From Chryseobacterium rhizosphaerae (GTDB taxonomy: Bacteria; Bacteroidota; Bacteroidia; Flavobacteriales; Weeksellaceae), in contig NZ_QNUF01000004.1 of NCBI RefSeq assembly GCF_003385455.1, forward strand, positions 1-64,000: a DNA stretch of 64,000 nt, read 5' to 3'. Below are positions 49,853-58,874 of this stretch, in pieces. The notes under the pieces are model-generated. The model did no database searches, was not told the origin of the DNA, and worked only from the letters and a program-made list of their open reading frames with translations. Numbering within the stretch: the stretch's first letter is position 1; the number at the start of each line of letters is the position of its first letter. A program made the translations under genes and the position numbers.

Positions 49853-49942
49853 TTGATGTAATTTTACCTAAATTTAGGGAAAATATTTCACTTGAGCTCT
49901 TATAGATAAAGTGCTTTCACAACCATTTATATAAATTTAACA

Positions 49943-50329
49943 GTGGATATAACAGCAATTTTACAAAAAGCTATTTATGCAAATATGAACTGGAAACATT
50001 CTATTTTCTTCTCCGTGATAGAAACTCTATCACATCATTATATAACTGATATAGAAATTGATAGTGAAAAAATTTATGTCCTATCCACAGAAAATAAAAT
50101 CATAGGATATATTTGTCTAAATTATCCGTTAATTTTTATTGAAAACAATTATGCGTCACAAGTAGATAATATTCTTAGTGCATTTGATAGTATACAATAT
50201 ATCAGGGTTAAAACGCTGCATGATCAATACTTATCCATAGATCCTGATATCTATAATACTTGTTTTGATTATATGGAGAATCTAACTTCTTTTTCTGCTG
50301 AAGATTTTTATTTCTGTAATGTAACCTAA
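49943..50329 (+). CDS. Orphan small protein, 128 residues
   Basis: No family recognised. It is soluble, rich in Ile, Tyr and Asn, with no signal peptide. Local base composition is visibly richer in A+T than the neighbours. The open frame begins with GTG (49943); an ATG at 49985 is also possible and would remove 14 residues. Followed 34 nt later by a small membrane protein gene on the same strand, so the two may form a unit. Probably recently acquired or fast-evolving. Confidence 0.55.
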   Translation: MDITAILQKAIYANMNWKHSIFFSVIETLSHHYITDIEIDSEKIYVLSTENKIIGYICLNYPLIFIENNYASQVDNILSAFDSIQYIRVKTLHDQYLSIDPDIYNTCFDYMENLTSFSAEDFYFCNVT

Positions 50330-50363
50330 GAAATTTCACTCTAATGTTGAACAAGAACGAAGC

Positions 50364-50603
50364 ATGAAAAGAATCTCAATAATCAACTCAATTATATCAC
50401 TGATTTACATAATGTTATCAGTGTATTATCAGTCAGACTTTTTTCTTGAGTTTACTCCGGCTATTCTGCTTGTTTTAATTATTAATTTTTATATAATTCA
50501 TCAGCACAACAAAAAGGTAATTTTACATATCATTAATGGCGGTCTCCTCTTAATATTAATTTATTTTTTAAGTATTGGAGTTGCTTTAAGGCAAGATTGG
50601 TAA
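50364..50603 (+). CDS. Small three-helix membrane protein, 79 residues
   Basis: Three hydrophobic helices (SIINSIISLIYIMLSVYYQS, FTPAILLVLIINFYIIH and ILHIINGGLLLILIYFLSIG) with short charged loops. No family recognised. Its terminator begins directly after the stop codon. Pairing with the upstream soluble protein (34 nt) suggests a two-gene unit. Confidence 0.6.
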   Translation: MKRISIINSIISLIYIMLSVYYQSDFFLEFTPAILLVLIINFYIIHQHNKKVILHIINGGLLLILIYFLSIGVALRQDW

Positions 50604-50636
50604 CAAAAAATCCTGCCTTTTTGGGCAGGATTTATA
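50604..50636. terminator. Bidirectional terminator between small membrane protein and guaA
   Basis: AAATCCTGCC (50608-50617) and GGCAGGATTT (50624-50633) pair around TTTTTG, with A- and T-tracts on either side. Confidence 0.9.
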
Positions 50637-50655
50637 TTGTCAATTCAATTCAAGA

Positions 50656-52185
50656 TTATTCCCACTCAATAGTTGCAGGTGGTTTGCTTGAAATATCATA
50701 AGCTACTCTGTTGATTCCTCTTACTTCGTTGATAATTCTGCTTGAAACAGTATCTAAGAATTCATAAGGAAGCCTGCTCCATGTTGCAGTCATGAAGTCA
50801 ATGGTATTAGCAGAACGAACTACTGCTGTATATTCGTAAGTTCTTTCGTCTCCCATTACTCCTACAGATTTTACAGGAAGAAGAACTACAAATGCCTGAG
50901 ATACTTTTTCGTAAAGATCATTTTTATATAATTCTTCAATGAAAATATCGTCAGCTTCCTGAAGTATTCTTACTTTCTCAGCATCTACAGCTCCTAATAC
51001 TCTGATTCCTAATCCTGGTCCAGGGAAAGGGTGTCTGTATACCATGTGATGAGGAATGCCCAATTCTTCTCCTACCCTTCTTACTTCGTCCTTGAAAAGC
51101 TCTCTTAATGGCTCTAATAATTCGAATTCCATATCTTCAGGAAGACCTCCCACATTGTGGTGAGATTTAATGACTGCAGATGGTCCGTTTACAGACTGGC
51201 TTTCGATAACATCAGGATAAATGGTCCCCTGAGCAAGGAATTTAGCACCTTCAATTTTGTGAGATTCTTCATCAAAAACGTGAATAAACTCGTTTCCGAT
51301 AATCTTTCTCTTCGCTTCCGGATCGTCTACTCCCGCTAATTTTGAAAGGAATCTTTCCTGAGCATCTACCATTTTAATGTTCATATGGAAATGTTCTCCA
51401 TATTGATCCATTACTTTTCTCCCCTCATCTTTTCTCAATAATCCTGTATCTACAAAGATACAAGTCAACTGGTCACCAATTGCTTTATGAATCAACACTG
51501 CGGCTACCGAAGAGTCTACACCTCCTGAAAGACCAAGGATTACTTTGTGGTCACCTACTTTCTCACGGATTTCTTCAACTGTTTTTTCGATATAGTTAGT
51601 CAGCTTCCAGTTTTTCTCTGCATTACAAATTGCAAAAACAAAGTTTTCCAGCATTTTCCCTCCTTCTTCGGTATGCGAAACTTCCGGGTGGAACTGAACA
51701 CAGTAGATTTTGCTTTGTTCATTGGAAATAGAAGCAATTACTCCTGATTTTGCATTTAATTCAAAACCTGCAGGAAGCTCCCCCACTTCATCAAAGTGGC
51801 TCATCCAAACCACAGAGTTTTGAGTAACCCCTTTTAATAAAGAGCTCTCTTTAACGATTTCCAGGTTTGCTTTACCGTATTCTCCTTTTTCTCCTTTATT
51901 TACTTTACCTCCTAAAAGGTGAGCTGTCATCTGCATTCCGTAGCAAATTCCCAATACAGGAACTCCCTGCTCATATAATGCTTTCTCAACCAGGTGAGCA
52001 TTTTCTGCATTTACAGAGCTTGGCCCCCCGGAAAGGATGATTCCTTTGGGTTGTTTTGCTAAAATATCTTGTAAAGGTGTATTGTAAGGTAAGATTTCAG
52101 AGTATACCCCCATCTCACGGATTCTTCTTCCGATAAGCTGGTTGTACTGGGATCCGAAATCTAAAATAATAATACCATTGTTCAT
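50656..52185 (-). CDS. guaA: GMP synthase (glutamine-hydrolysing)
   Basis: A 509-residue enzyme making GMP from XMP. Glutaminase domain (about 1-190) with the nucleophile in GICYGMQMTAHLLGG and the His-Glu pair in QFHPEVSHTEEG; ATP-pyrophosphatase domain with the PP-loop LGLSGGVDSSVAA (about 217); C-terminal dimerisation domain ending KPPATIEWE. The end of the minus-strand pur series, separated from purD by a terminator and a repeat, so it has its own transcript. Confidence 0.97.
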   Translation of the reverse strand: MNNGIIILDFGSQYNQLIGRRIREMGVYSEILPYNTPLQDILAKQPKGIILSGGPSSVNAENAHLVEKALYEQGVPVLGICYGMQMTAHLLGGKVNKGEKGEYGKANLEIVKESSLLKGVTQNSVVWMSHFDEVGELPAGFELNAKSGVIASISNEQSKIYCVQFHPEVSHTEEGGKMLENFVFAICNAEKNWKLTNYIEKTVEEIREKVGDHKVILGLSGGVDSSVAAVLIHKAIGDQLTCIFVDTGLLRKDEGRKVMDQYGEHFHMNIKMVDAQERFLSKLAGVDDPEAKRKIIGNEFIHVFDEESHKIEGAKFLAQGTIYPDVIESQSVNGPSAVIKSHHNVGGLPEDMEFELLEPLRELFKDEVRRVGEELGIPHHMVYRHPFPGPGLGIRVLGAVDAEKVRILQEADDIFIEELYKNDLYEKVSQAFVVLLPVKSVGVMGDERTYEYTAVVRSANTIDFMTATWSRLPYEFLDTVSSRIINEVRGINRVAYDISSKPPATIEWE

Positions 52186-52210
52186 TTTTGATGATTGATT
52201 TTTTAAAGAT

Positions 52211-52258
52211 ATCAGATGTAAGACATCAGATTTTTAGGTCTGAAGTCTGAGATCTAAC
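52211..52258. repeat. AGAT/TCAGA-type degenerate repeat before guaA
   Basis: ATCAGATGTAAGACATCAGA followed by TTTTTAGGTCTGAAGTCTGAGATCTAACATCT forms a partial inverted repeat of short AGA units. It resembles the decayed units at 44370-44395 (AGATGTGAGATTTCAGACC). Confidence 0.5.
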
Positions 52259-52283
52259 ATCTTATTTAATATTAACTGTTTTA

Positions 52284-52317
52284 CAAAAAAAGACTTGGAA
52301 TGTCTCCAAATCTTTTT
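52284..52317 (-). terminator. Terminator of purD
   Basis: AAAAAGACTTGGA and TCCAAATCTTTTT pair with one C-A mismatch around a short loop; seven T residues follow on the minus strand. It separates purD from guaA. Confidence 0.75.
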
Positions 52318-52329
52318 CCGTGATTTTTA

Positions 52330-53568
52330 TTAGAACTTTCCGATGTCTTCTCTGTAGAAGCCGTAATCGAAATGTACATGGCTTGCATCTTCGTAAACTT
52401 TCTTGCGGGCATCTTCGAAAGTAGCTCCTGTTGCTACAATGTTCAGAACTCTACCACCATTGGAAACCACTTTGTCTCCTTTTCTCATAGCCCCTGCGTA
52501 TAATAATTTACTGTGGGTTACTTTATCTTCTCCTGTAATCTCGAAACCTGTTTCGATATTTCTTGGATACCCTCCCGAACACATAACAAGACATATTGCT
52601 TTTTCGTCTTTAAACTTAAGCTCAATATCTTTTCCATCCATACAATCCTGAATTACATCCAGAAGATTGTTTTCCATAAGAGCCATCAATACCTGAGTTT
52701 CAGGATCTCCGAATCTCATGTTGTATTCAAGAAGATAAGTTCCTTTTTTAGTGATCATTAATCCGAAGAAAATGATTCCTTTAAAGCTGAAACCTTCTGC
52801 TTTAAGACCTTTAACGGTAGGCTCTAAAATATTCTGTTCGAAGTCTGCATAATGCTCCTGAGTAAATTCAGGGCTTGGTGCTACTGAACCCATACCTCCT
52901 GTATTAGGTCCTGTATCTCCTTTTCCAGCCTTCTTATAGTCTTTTGCTGCAATACAAGGGAATAATTTTTCTCCGTTAGAGAATGCAATAATTGAAGCTT
53001 CAAAACCTTGTAAATATTCTTCAATAACTAAACGGATACCGGCATCACCATAGATTCTTCTGATCATGAAATCATGGATGGTAGCTTCTGCCTCTTCAAG
53101 TGTATCACAGATTACCACTCCTTTTCCGCCTGCTAAACCGCTTGCTTTGATTACTAAAGGATATTCCTGTGTCTGTACATATTCTTTAGCTTCGTTATAT
53201 GAATCAAATACTACAGCTTTTGCTGTTTTGATATCATAGGTCTGCATAAACTTCTTAGAGAAAGCTTTACTTCCTTCCAAGCTTGCCACTTTTTGAGTAG
53301 GACCAAAAACTTTAAGATCGTGCTGCTTAAATTCATCCTTTAAACCGGCTACCAATGGAGCCTCAGGACCTACAATCGTTAAGTCAACTTTTTCTTTAAT
53401 AGCGAAATCTCTAAGTTCTTTGATTTCTGATAAATGAACATTTTTTCCTATTACATCGGTAGTAGCATTCCCGTTGGCAAAAAACATTTTAGAAATTCTA
53501 GGGTCATTCTGAAGTTTTGCCGCCAGAGCAGATTCTCTACCGCCTTCACCTATGATTAATATTCTCAT
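52330..53568 (-). CDS. purD: Phosphoribosylamine-glycine ligase
   Basis: A 412-residue ATP-grasp enzyme for the second step of purine synthesis. MRILIIGEGGRESALAAKLQ at the N-terminus, VIKASGLAGGKGVVIC (ATP), GPNTGGMGSVAPSP (the PurD signature) and YNMRFGDPETQ (metal) are in order. Transcribed with purH upstream (88-nt gap) and ended by its terminator. Confidence 0.97.
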   Translation of the reverse strand: MRILIIGEGGRESALAAKLQNDPRISKMFFANGNATTDVIGKNVHLSEIKELRDFAIKEKVDLTIVGPEAPLVAGLKDEFKQHDLKVFGPTQKVASLEGSKAFSKKFMQTYDIKTAKAVVFDSYNEAKEYVQTQEYPLVIKASGLAGGKGVVICDTLEEAEATIHDFMIRRIYGDAGIRLVIEEYLQGFEASIIAFSNGEKLFPCIAAKDYKKAGKGDTGPNTGGMGSVAPSPEFTQEHYADFEQNILEPTVKGLKAEGFSFKGIIFFGLMITKKGTYLLEYNMRFGDPETQVLMALMENNLLDVIQDCMDGKDIELKFKDEKAICLVMCSGGYPRNIETGFEITGEDKVTHSKLLYAGAMRKGDKVVSNGGRVLNIVATGATFEDARKKVYEDASHVHFDYGFYREDIGKF

Positions 53569-53656
53569 ACTTTATTTATTATCTAGTCTAATTTACAAAT
53601 ATATAATTTTGAATGCTATAAATACAATCCCTAATTATTTTTTAATTCTATTTTAA

Positions 53657-55174
53657 TTAGTGGAAAAAGTGTCTCACACCTGTAAACATCATTGGGATAC
53701 CGTGTTCATTGGCAGCTTCTACACTGTCCTGATCTTTTACACTTCCTCCTGGCTGAATGATAGCTTTGATACCTTCCTGAGCGCAGAAATCCACGACGTC
53801 ACGGAAAGGGAAAAATGCATCAGAAGCTAATACAAGATCTCCTGAGAATTTTTCTTTTGCTCTTTCAATAGCCTGTTGTGTTGCCCAGATTCTGTTAACC
53901 TGTCCTCCACCGATTCCGAAAGCCTGAACTCCGTTGGAAACAACAATAGCATTTGACTTCACGTATTTTACCACTCTCTGTGAGAAAAGTAAAGCTTTTT
54001 TCTGTTCTTCAGTAGGCTGTACCTCAGTAACTACCTTGATATCATCAGAGAAGTAAGTATCGTTATCCTGAACCAGGATACCACCGTCTACTTTTACCCA
54101 AGTCTGCTTATCAGAAACAGGGTTTACAATTTTGATGATTCTTAAGTTTTTCTTTTTTCTTAAAACTTCCAGCGCTTCTTCGTCAAAATCCGGAGCCATC
54201 ACAATCTCAAGGAATGTTTTGTTCAGCTCTTCAGCTGTTGCAGCATTTATTGTGTAGTTCATTGCAACAATTCCGCCAAAGATAGAGACAGGATCACATT
54301 CGAAAGTTTTTTGGTAAGTTTCCAAAGCTGAAGTTCCGATAGCCACACCACAAGGTGTAGAATGTTTCACGGCACAACAAGCCATTTCTTCTTTGAATTC
54401 AGTAACTACTTTCCAGCAAAGGTCCATATCACGTAGGTTATTGAAAGAAAGCTCTTTACCTCCAAGCTGTTCGAAGTCTTTCATTGCCCCGTTTTCAAAA
54501 GTAGAAACATAGTAAGCTGCTGTCTGATGAGGATTTTCACCGTATCTTAAGTCAGAAACCTTTTTATAAGATGCATTTAAGTAGGTAGGATATTCCTCAT
54601 CTAAAAGCATTCTTGAAATAGCAGCATCATAAGCGGAAGTAAGGTTGAATACTTTTCCTGCCAGCTTTTTACGGGTTTCGATGTAAGTATCTCCGTTTTG
54701 TTCCATTTCCAGTTTTACTGCTGTATAGTCTTCCACATCAGTAATTACAGTAACGGAGTCAAAGTTTTTTGCTGCAGAACGAAGCATTGAAGGGCCTCCG
54801 ATATCGATGAATTCTACCTTTTCATGTAAAGAAATGTCTTTATTTACATTTTCAAAGAAAGGGTAAAGGTTTACGATAACCATGTCTATCAGACCAATTC
54901 CGTGTTCCTGAACGGTTTTCATGTGCTCCTCGTTGGTACGAACAGCCAGTAATCCTCCATGAACTTTAGGGTGTAACGTCTTCACCCTACCGTCCAACAT
55001 TTCAGGGAAATTGGTAACCTCATCAATCTGAATGGGATTTAAACCAGCGTCTTTCAAATGTTTGAACGTTCCTCCTGTAGAGATCAACTCATAATTCTGA
55101 GCTTCCAAAAACTGCGCGAATTCAATTAATCCACTTTTGTCAGAAACACTGATTAAAACTCTCTTTTTACTCAT
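53657..55174 (-). CDS. purH: Bifunctional AICAR transformylase/IMP cyclohydrolase
   Basis: A 505-residue bifunctional enzyme for the last two steps of IMP synthesis. The N-terminal MGS-like IMP cyclohydrolase domain ([32 protein letters not shown]) is followed by the AICAR transformylase with [13 protein letters not shown], where the usual KH(x)NPCG Asn is Thr, and [18 protein letters not shown]. Length is a little below the 529 of E. coli. The gap to purN carries a long inverted repeat. Confidence 0.96.
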   Translation of the reverse strand: MSKKRVLISVSDKSGLIEFAQFLEAQNYELISTGGTFKHLKDAGLNPIQIDEVTNFPEMLDGRVKTLHPKVHGGLLAVRTNEEHMKTVQEHGIGLIDMVIVNLYPFFENVNKDISLHEKVEFIDIGGPSMLRSAAKNFDSVTVITDVEDYTAVKLEMEQNGDTYIETRKKLAGKVFNLTSAYDAAISRMLLDEEYPTYLNASYKKVSDLRYGENPHQTAAYYVSTFENGAMKDFEQLGGKELSFNNLRDMDLCWKVVTEFKEEMACCAVKHSTPCGVAIGTSALETYQKTFECDPVSIFGGIVAMNYTINAATAEELNKTFLEIVMAPDFDEEALEVLRKKKNLRIIKIVNPVSDKQTWVKVDGGILVQDNDTYFSDDIKVVTEVQPTEEQKKALLFSQRVVKYVKSNAIVVSNGVQAFGIGGGQVNRIWATQQAIERAKEKFSGDLVLASDAFFPFRDVVDFCAQEGIKAIIQPGGSVKDQDSVEAANEHGIPMMFTGVRHFFH

Positions 55175-55268
55175 TTTACTTTCAATTTTTTACTTTTTAC
55201 AGCTATTTCAAACTGTGTCCGGGTCTTTCACCTCCGAACTTACTTTTATTTTACTTAGATTTTCTTAT

Positions 55269-55338
55269 CAATGTATCAATCTAGTAATGTAACGATACCT
55301 TTAGTATTGGTAAACTGCTACACTAGTACATTGGTATA
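55269..55338. repeat. Imperfect long inverted repeat, family A, between purN and purH
   Basis: CAATGTATCAATCTAGTAAT (left arm) is an imperfect mirror of the right arm ending TACTAGTACATTGGTATA when reversed and complemented. Units such as ACATTGGTA recur. A second member is at 57058-57149. Non-coding. Confidence 0.55.
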
Positions 55339-55342
55339 TTTA

Positions 55343-55906
55343 TTAATTTCCCAGGACCTTATTGATCGCTATCGGAAATATTTCATATTCAATCTCGTGA
55401 ACTTTTCCTGCCAATGTTTCAGGAGTATCTTCCGGTGTTACTTCAAAAGACTTCTGAAGAATAGCTTCTCCTTCATCAATTCCCGGAGTCACAAAATGTA
55501 CCGTAGCACCACTTTCTTTTTCTCCGGCTTCTATCACGGCATGATGCACGTTCATCCCCCACATTCCTTTTCCTCCGAATTTGGGAAGTAATGCAGGATG
55601 AATATTGATTATTTTACCTGTCCAATTCTCACAGAATTCAGATTTTAAAATGGATAAGAATCCTGCCAATACGATTAAATCTGTATTTTCAGGGATTATC
55701 TTAGCCAGCTCACTGCTGAAATTTTTTCCTCTTGGAATAAGTACAGTATCTATATGATGGTTTTTTGCTCTTTCCAGTCCATAGCATTCTCTGTCAGCTA
55801 CTACCAAAGCTACTTTTGCATTTTGGATTTCTCCAGCTTCAATAGTATCTATGATTCTCTGCAGATTGGTTCCTGAACCGGATACAAGTACAACGATGTT
55901 CTTCAT
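55343..55906 (-). CDS. purN: Phosphoribosylglycinamide formyltransferase (folate)
   Basis: A 187-residue enzyme adding formyl from N10-formyl-tetrahydrofolate to GAR. VSGSGTNLQRIIDTI binds the substrate phosphate, and NIHPALLPKFGG (about 105) has catalytic Asn and His; GATVHFVTPGIDEGEAI has the Asp. Start at 55906; an in-frame ATG at 55981 would pass through a hairpin repeat and is unlikely. Confidence 0.95.
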   Translation of the reverse strand: MKNIVVLVSGSGTNLQRIIDTIEAGEIQNAKVALVVADRECYGLERAKNHHIDTVLIPRGKNFSSELAKIIPENTDLIVLAGFLSILKSEFCENWTGKIINIHPALLPKFGGKGMWGMNVHHAVIEAGEKESGATVHFVTPGIDEGEAILQKSFEVTPEDTPETLAGKVHEIEYEIFPIAINKVLGN

Positions 55907-55918
55907 ATTTTTTTTGGC

Positions 55919-55951
55919 AGCCTTGTCAAGGTTTAGAACCTTGACAAGGCT
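55919..55951. repeat. Perfect 15-bp hairpin (REP-like) before purN
   Basis: AGCCTTGTCAAGGTT (55919-55933) and AACCTTGACAAGGCT (55937-55951) are exact reverse complements around TAG. The stem lies 12 nt upstream of the purN ATG, inside its expected leader or intercistronic mRNA. No ORF. Confidence 0.8.
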
Positions 55952-55960
55952 TTCTTTAAT

Positions 55961-56047
55961 TAGCCCCGATTGCAGCGGCATCCTTTTTTGAAATGGCTTT
56001 GTAAAAAAGCATTGGCGAAAAAGATATAGCGAAAAGCGGGATTAAGC
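55961..56047. repeat. Imperfect palindromic repeat between purM and purN
   Basis: TAGCCCCGATTGCAGCGGCA and CCTTTTTT at the left are partly complementary to AAAAAGATATAGCGAAAAGC and GGGATTA at the right. The CCCCGATTGCAGCGGCATCC/AAAGATATAGCG..GCGGGATTA pattern recurs in flavobacterial intergenic DNA, to my recollection. Non-coding. Confidence 0.55.
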
Positions 56048-56049
56048 TT

Positions 56050-57042
56050 CTAAAATTTTAAATCGATTTTTTCTGCTCCTTCAGTGATTTCTCCGATTTC
56101 GTAAGCATCATCCAAAAGGTGCAATACTTTTTCAGCATGCTCAGTATCAACTACGATAATCATCCCTACTCCCATATTGAAAGTTCCGTACATTTCTTCA
56201 CGTGCAATTCCACCTCTTTTCTCCAATTCAAGCATAACGCTAGGAATTTTAACCTTGGAAGCGTCAATAGAAGCACATAATCCTTCCGGAATAATTCTAG
56301 GAACGTTTTCGTAAAGTCCTCCACCTGTAATGTGAGCAATTCCTCCTACTTTCACTTCTTCCAATACTTTATGAATATCTTTGAAGTATAATCTTGTTGG
56401 AACTAAAAGTGTTTCATATAAAGGTTTTCCTTCAAACTCTTCTTCAAAGTTCGGGAATACTTTTCTTACTAAAGAGAATCCGTTTGAGTGGAATCCTGAG
56501 CTTGGTAATGCAATGATCTTGTTACCTGCTTTAATTTTAGAACCGTCAATAATCTGGTCTTTTTCTACAATTCCTACACAGAATCCAGCAACATCATAAT
56601 CTCCCGGCTGGTACATTCCCGGCATTTCAGCAGTTTCTCCACCAATCAATGCACAGTTGTTGTCCTTACAAGCTTCTACCATTCCCAGCACGATTTCTGC
56701 TGCGATTTCTGAATCCAGCTTTCCACAAGCTAAATAATCCAGGAAGAATAGTGGTTTTGCACCATGACAAAGGATATCATTAGCACACATTGCAAAACAG
56801 TCGATACCAATGGAACCATATTTTTTGGTATCCAAAGCTACTTTCAGTTTTGTTCCTACTCCATCTGTTCCTGAAACAAGGACTGGGTTTTTATATCCTC
56901 CGATTTCATAGAAAGCACCAAAGCTTCCCAACTGATTCAGTACATTAGAATTATGGGTTTCACCGACCGCTTTTTTGATCTTGTCAACCGTTTTGTACCC
57001 TTCTTCTTTGTCTACTCCTGCTGATTTGTAAGTGTTGCTCAT
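56050..57042 (-). CDS. purM: Phosphoribosylformylglycinamidine cyclo-ligase
   Basis: A 330-residue AIR synthetase. YKSAGVDKEEGYKTVDKIK opens the family; SGTDGVGTKLKVAL, IGIDCFAMCANDILCHGAKP and LIGGETAEMPGMYQPGDYD are ATP and substrate sites; AHITGGGLYENVPRI lies further on. Start at 57042. It is the first pur gene of this run. Confidence 0.96.
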   Translation of the reverse strand: MSNTYKSAGVDKEEGYKTVDKIKKAVGETHNSNVLNQLGSFGAFYEIGGYKNPVLVSGTDGVGTKLKVALDTKKYGSIGIDCFAMCANDILCHGAKPLFFLDYLACGKLDSEIAAEIVLGMVEACKDNNCALIGGETAEMPGMYQPGDYDVAGFCVGIVEKDQIIDGSKIKAGNKIIALPSSGFHSNGFSLVRKVFPNFEEEFEGKPLYETLLVPTRLYFKDIHKVLEEVKVGGIAHITGGGLYENVPRIIPEGLCASIDASKVKIPSVMLELEKRGGIAREEMYGTFNMGVGMIIVVDTEHAEKVLHLLDDAYEIGEITEGAEKIDLKF

Positions 57043-57057
57043 GTTTAATAATTTAAT

Positions 57058-57149
57058 AATGTACAATATATCAGTTTAGCAATATAACAATAGCTTCACT
57101 TTGGAAACCGGAGAATTGGTAAATTGGTACATGAGTATATTGGTACATT
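57058..57149. repeat. Imperfect long inverted repeat, family A, upstream of purM
   Basis: TGTACAATATATCAGTTTAG and related units on the left pair imperfectly with ATTGGTACATGAGTATATTG and GTACATT on the right. The repeated ATTGGTA(C/A) unit links it with the copy at 55269-55338. Non-coding. Confidence 0.55.
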
Positions 57150-57188
57150 TTATTTTAATAATTACTTTTTATATTCAATTTAGAAAAC

Positions 57189-57220
57189 AAAAAAGCCGAC
57201 AATCTTTTCAGATTATCGGC
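57189..57220 (-). terminator. Terminator of the FMN reductase gene
   Basis: GCCGACAATC (57195-57204) and GATTATCGGC (57211-57220) pair with one C-A mismatch; six T residues follow on the minus strand. It lies about 130 nt after the FMN reductase stop. Confidence 0.7.
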
Positions 57221-57349
57221 CGTTATTTTATCTCAGAATTTCAGAGCCCACAGTTTTCCCTTTCTCAGAAAAACATTGTTTATAGGAGGTCTGAATTTTC
57301 ATCTCTTTTCTTTTTGCAAAAATAGTAATTTTAAATGAATATTCAAATT

Positions 57350-57901
57350 CTATTTTTCAAGGATCGATTCAATGGCTGCAATCTTCTTAATTTTTTCTTT
57401 TAATTCACTGTCTTTCTCTTCGTTAGAAATCTTCTGACCTGCTTTATCAAAATTATCATTAAAGAAAGGAAGTGAGAATGTTTCTACTACATTTCCACCG
57501 TGGAAAGGGAAACGCTTTGATGCTGCTTCCAAAACTCCGGCTCCTCCTCTACCTCCAGGGGATGTAGACATCAATAACATTGGTACTTCATTCCATACGG
57601 TTCTGTCCTTGATTCTTGATACCCAATCGAACACATTTTTAAATGCTGTAGAATAGGTTCCGTTATGTTCTCCTAAAGAAACCAGTAATAAGTTTGCTCC
57701 ATCAATTTTGGCTGCAAAATCATGGGCTTGCTGAGGAACACCTCCTGCTAATTCTCTCTCATGCTTATAGATGGGCATTTCGAAAGGATTCAAATCCACT
57801 ACCTCTACTTCTGCATTTTCAAATAATGTTGATGCATAAGCCACCAACTGCTTGTTCATTGAAGCCTCAGAATTACTTCCTGCTATTGCTAAAATTTTCA
57901 T
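57350..57901 (-). CDS. NAD(P)H-dependent FMN reductase
   Basis: A 183-residue flavodoxin-like enzyme. AIAGSNSEASMNKQLVAY (N-terminal FMN loop), MSTSPGGRGGAGVLEAA (about 110, FMN isoalloxazine contact) and LLVSLGEHNGTYSTAFKNVFDW (NAD(P)H and FMN site, about 73-95) place it with NADPH-dependent FMN/azo/quinone reductases. Substrate unproved. It follows the pirin gene on the same strand, and its own -7 box is TAAATTTG at 57990-57997. Confidence 0.9.
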   Translation of the reverse strand: MKILAIAGSNSEASMNKQLVAYASTLFENAEVEVVDLNPFEMPIYKHERELAGGVPQQAHDFAAKIDGANLLLVSLGEHNGTYSTAFKNVFDWVSRIKDRTVWNEVPMLLMSTSPGGRGGAGVLEAASKRFPFHGGNVVETFSLPFFNDNFDKAGQKISNEEKDSELKEKIKKIAAIESILEK

Positions 57902-57989
57902 ATGTAGTATTTATTTTTTTTGTATACAATCACCATCTGCAAGAATTTTGTTGATGATCATTCTATATTGTTTTTAATTTTTAAGGATA

Positions 57990-57997
57990 CAAATTTA
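57990..57997 (-). promoter_or_regulatory. -7 box (TAAATTTG) of the FMN reductase
   Basis: TAAATTTG on the minus strand matches TAnnTTTG exactly, close to the pirin stop. It would give the reductase a leader of about 85 nt. Confidence 0.4.
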
Positions 57998-58002
57998 GTT
58001 TT

Positions 58003-58731
58003 TTATTTAAGATAAGCAGGCAATTCCATGGGCACTTCCATTAATAATACTTCTGTGTCTTCCTCTGCTTCAATATTAAAGCTTTGGGTATCCCAGATTC
58101 CCAACCCGTCTCTTTCATTGAGGATACGGTCGCCCACTTTAGCACTTCCTTTTAAAACAAAAGCATAGACTCCGTTTCCTTTTTTGTTGAGCATATAGTT
58201 TTTACCGTTTCCTTTTTTAAAATTAGCCAGATTAAACCATGCATCCTGATGGATCCAAACTCCGTCATCATTTTTATTTGGTGACAAAATCTGTTGAAAA
58301 CCATTGATCTTTTCTCCTTCTTTTATGCTTTTCTGATCATATCTCGGTTCAACATCCAATTCTTTAGGAAAAACCCAGATCTGTAAAAATTTTACCGCTT
58401 CATCTTTATTTTTATTGTATTCACTGTGCATTACACCGGTTCCGGCACTCATCACCTGGATTTCTCCTTTTTTGATCACTGCTGTAGTTCCCATTGAATC
58501 TTTATGTTCCAGATCTCCTTCTAAAGGAATGGATATAATTTCCATATCTCTGTGAGGGTGTGTTCCGAATCCCATTCCCTGAGAAACGGTATCATCATTC
58601 AATACTCTCAAAACACCGAAGTTTGTTCTTTCTCTGTTTTGATAGTTTGCAAAACTGAATGTATGGTATGAATTTAACCAACCATGATCGGCATGGCCTC
58701 TTGAATCTGCTTTATGATATACTGTTTTCAT
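58003..58731 (-). CDS. Pirin-family protein (bicupin)
   Basis: A 242-residue bicupin. RGHADHGWLNSYHTFSFANY at the N-terminus, GFGTHPHRDMEIISIPLEGD (metal-binding His residues, about 55-75) and GTGVMHSEYN (about 97) match pirins of the quercetinase-like YhaK group. These proteins act as metal-dependent dioxygenases or redox sensors. Function in this organism unknown. TACATTTG lies at 58752-58759. Confidence 0.92.
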   Translation of the reverse strand: MKTVYHKADSRGHADHGWLNSYHTFSFANYQNRERTNFGVLRVLNDDTVSQGMGFGTHPHRDMEIISIPLEGDLEHKDSMGTTAVIKKGEIQVMSAGTGVMHSEYNKNKDEAVKFLQIWVFPKELDVEPRYDQKSIKEGEKINGFQQILSPNKNDDGVWIHQDAWFNLANFKKGNGKNYMLNKKGNGVYAFVLKGSAKVGDRILNERDGLGIWDTQSFNIEAEEDTEVLLMEVPMELPAYLK

Positions 58732-58751
58732 TTCTGTGATTATTTATGGTA

Positions 58752-58759
58752 CAAATGTA
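58752..58759 (-). promoter_or_regulatory. -7 box (TACATTTG) of the pirin gene
   Basis: TACATTTG on the minus strand matches TAnnTTTG exactly, 20 nt before the ATG at 58731. Confidence 0.45.
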
Positions 58760-58874
58760 CGGGATGTACAATAGGAAATTGTTGATGTAGGTTAAGAAAG
58801 GAAATTGTTGAGAGAAAAGGAGGAAGCTAAGATTTCCTATAAGCTTATGAAGTTACTATCTCATATATTGTTTA

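Noticed and set aside
57043..57349. A purine riboswitch upstream of purM
   Set aside because: No aptamer-like conserved core was seen; the gap holds an imperfect inverted repeat and the reductase terminator.
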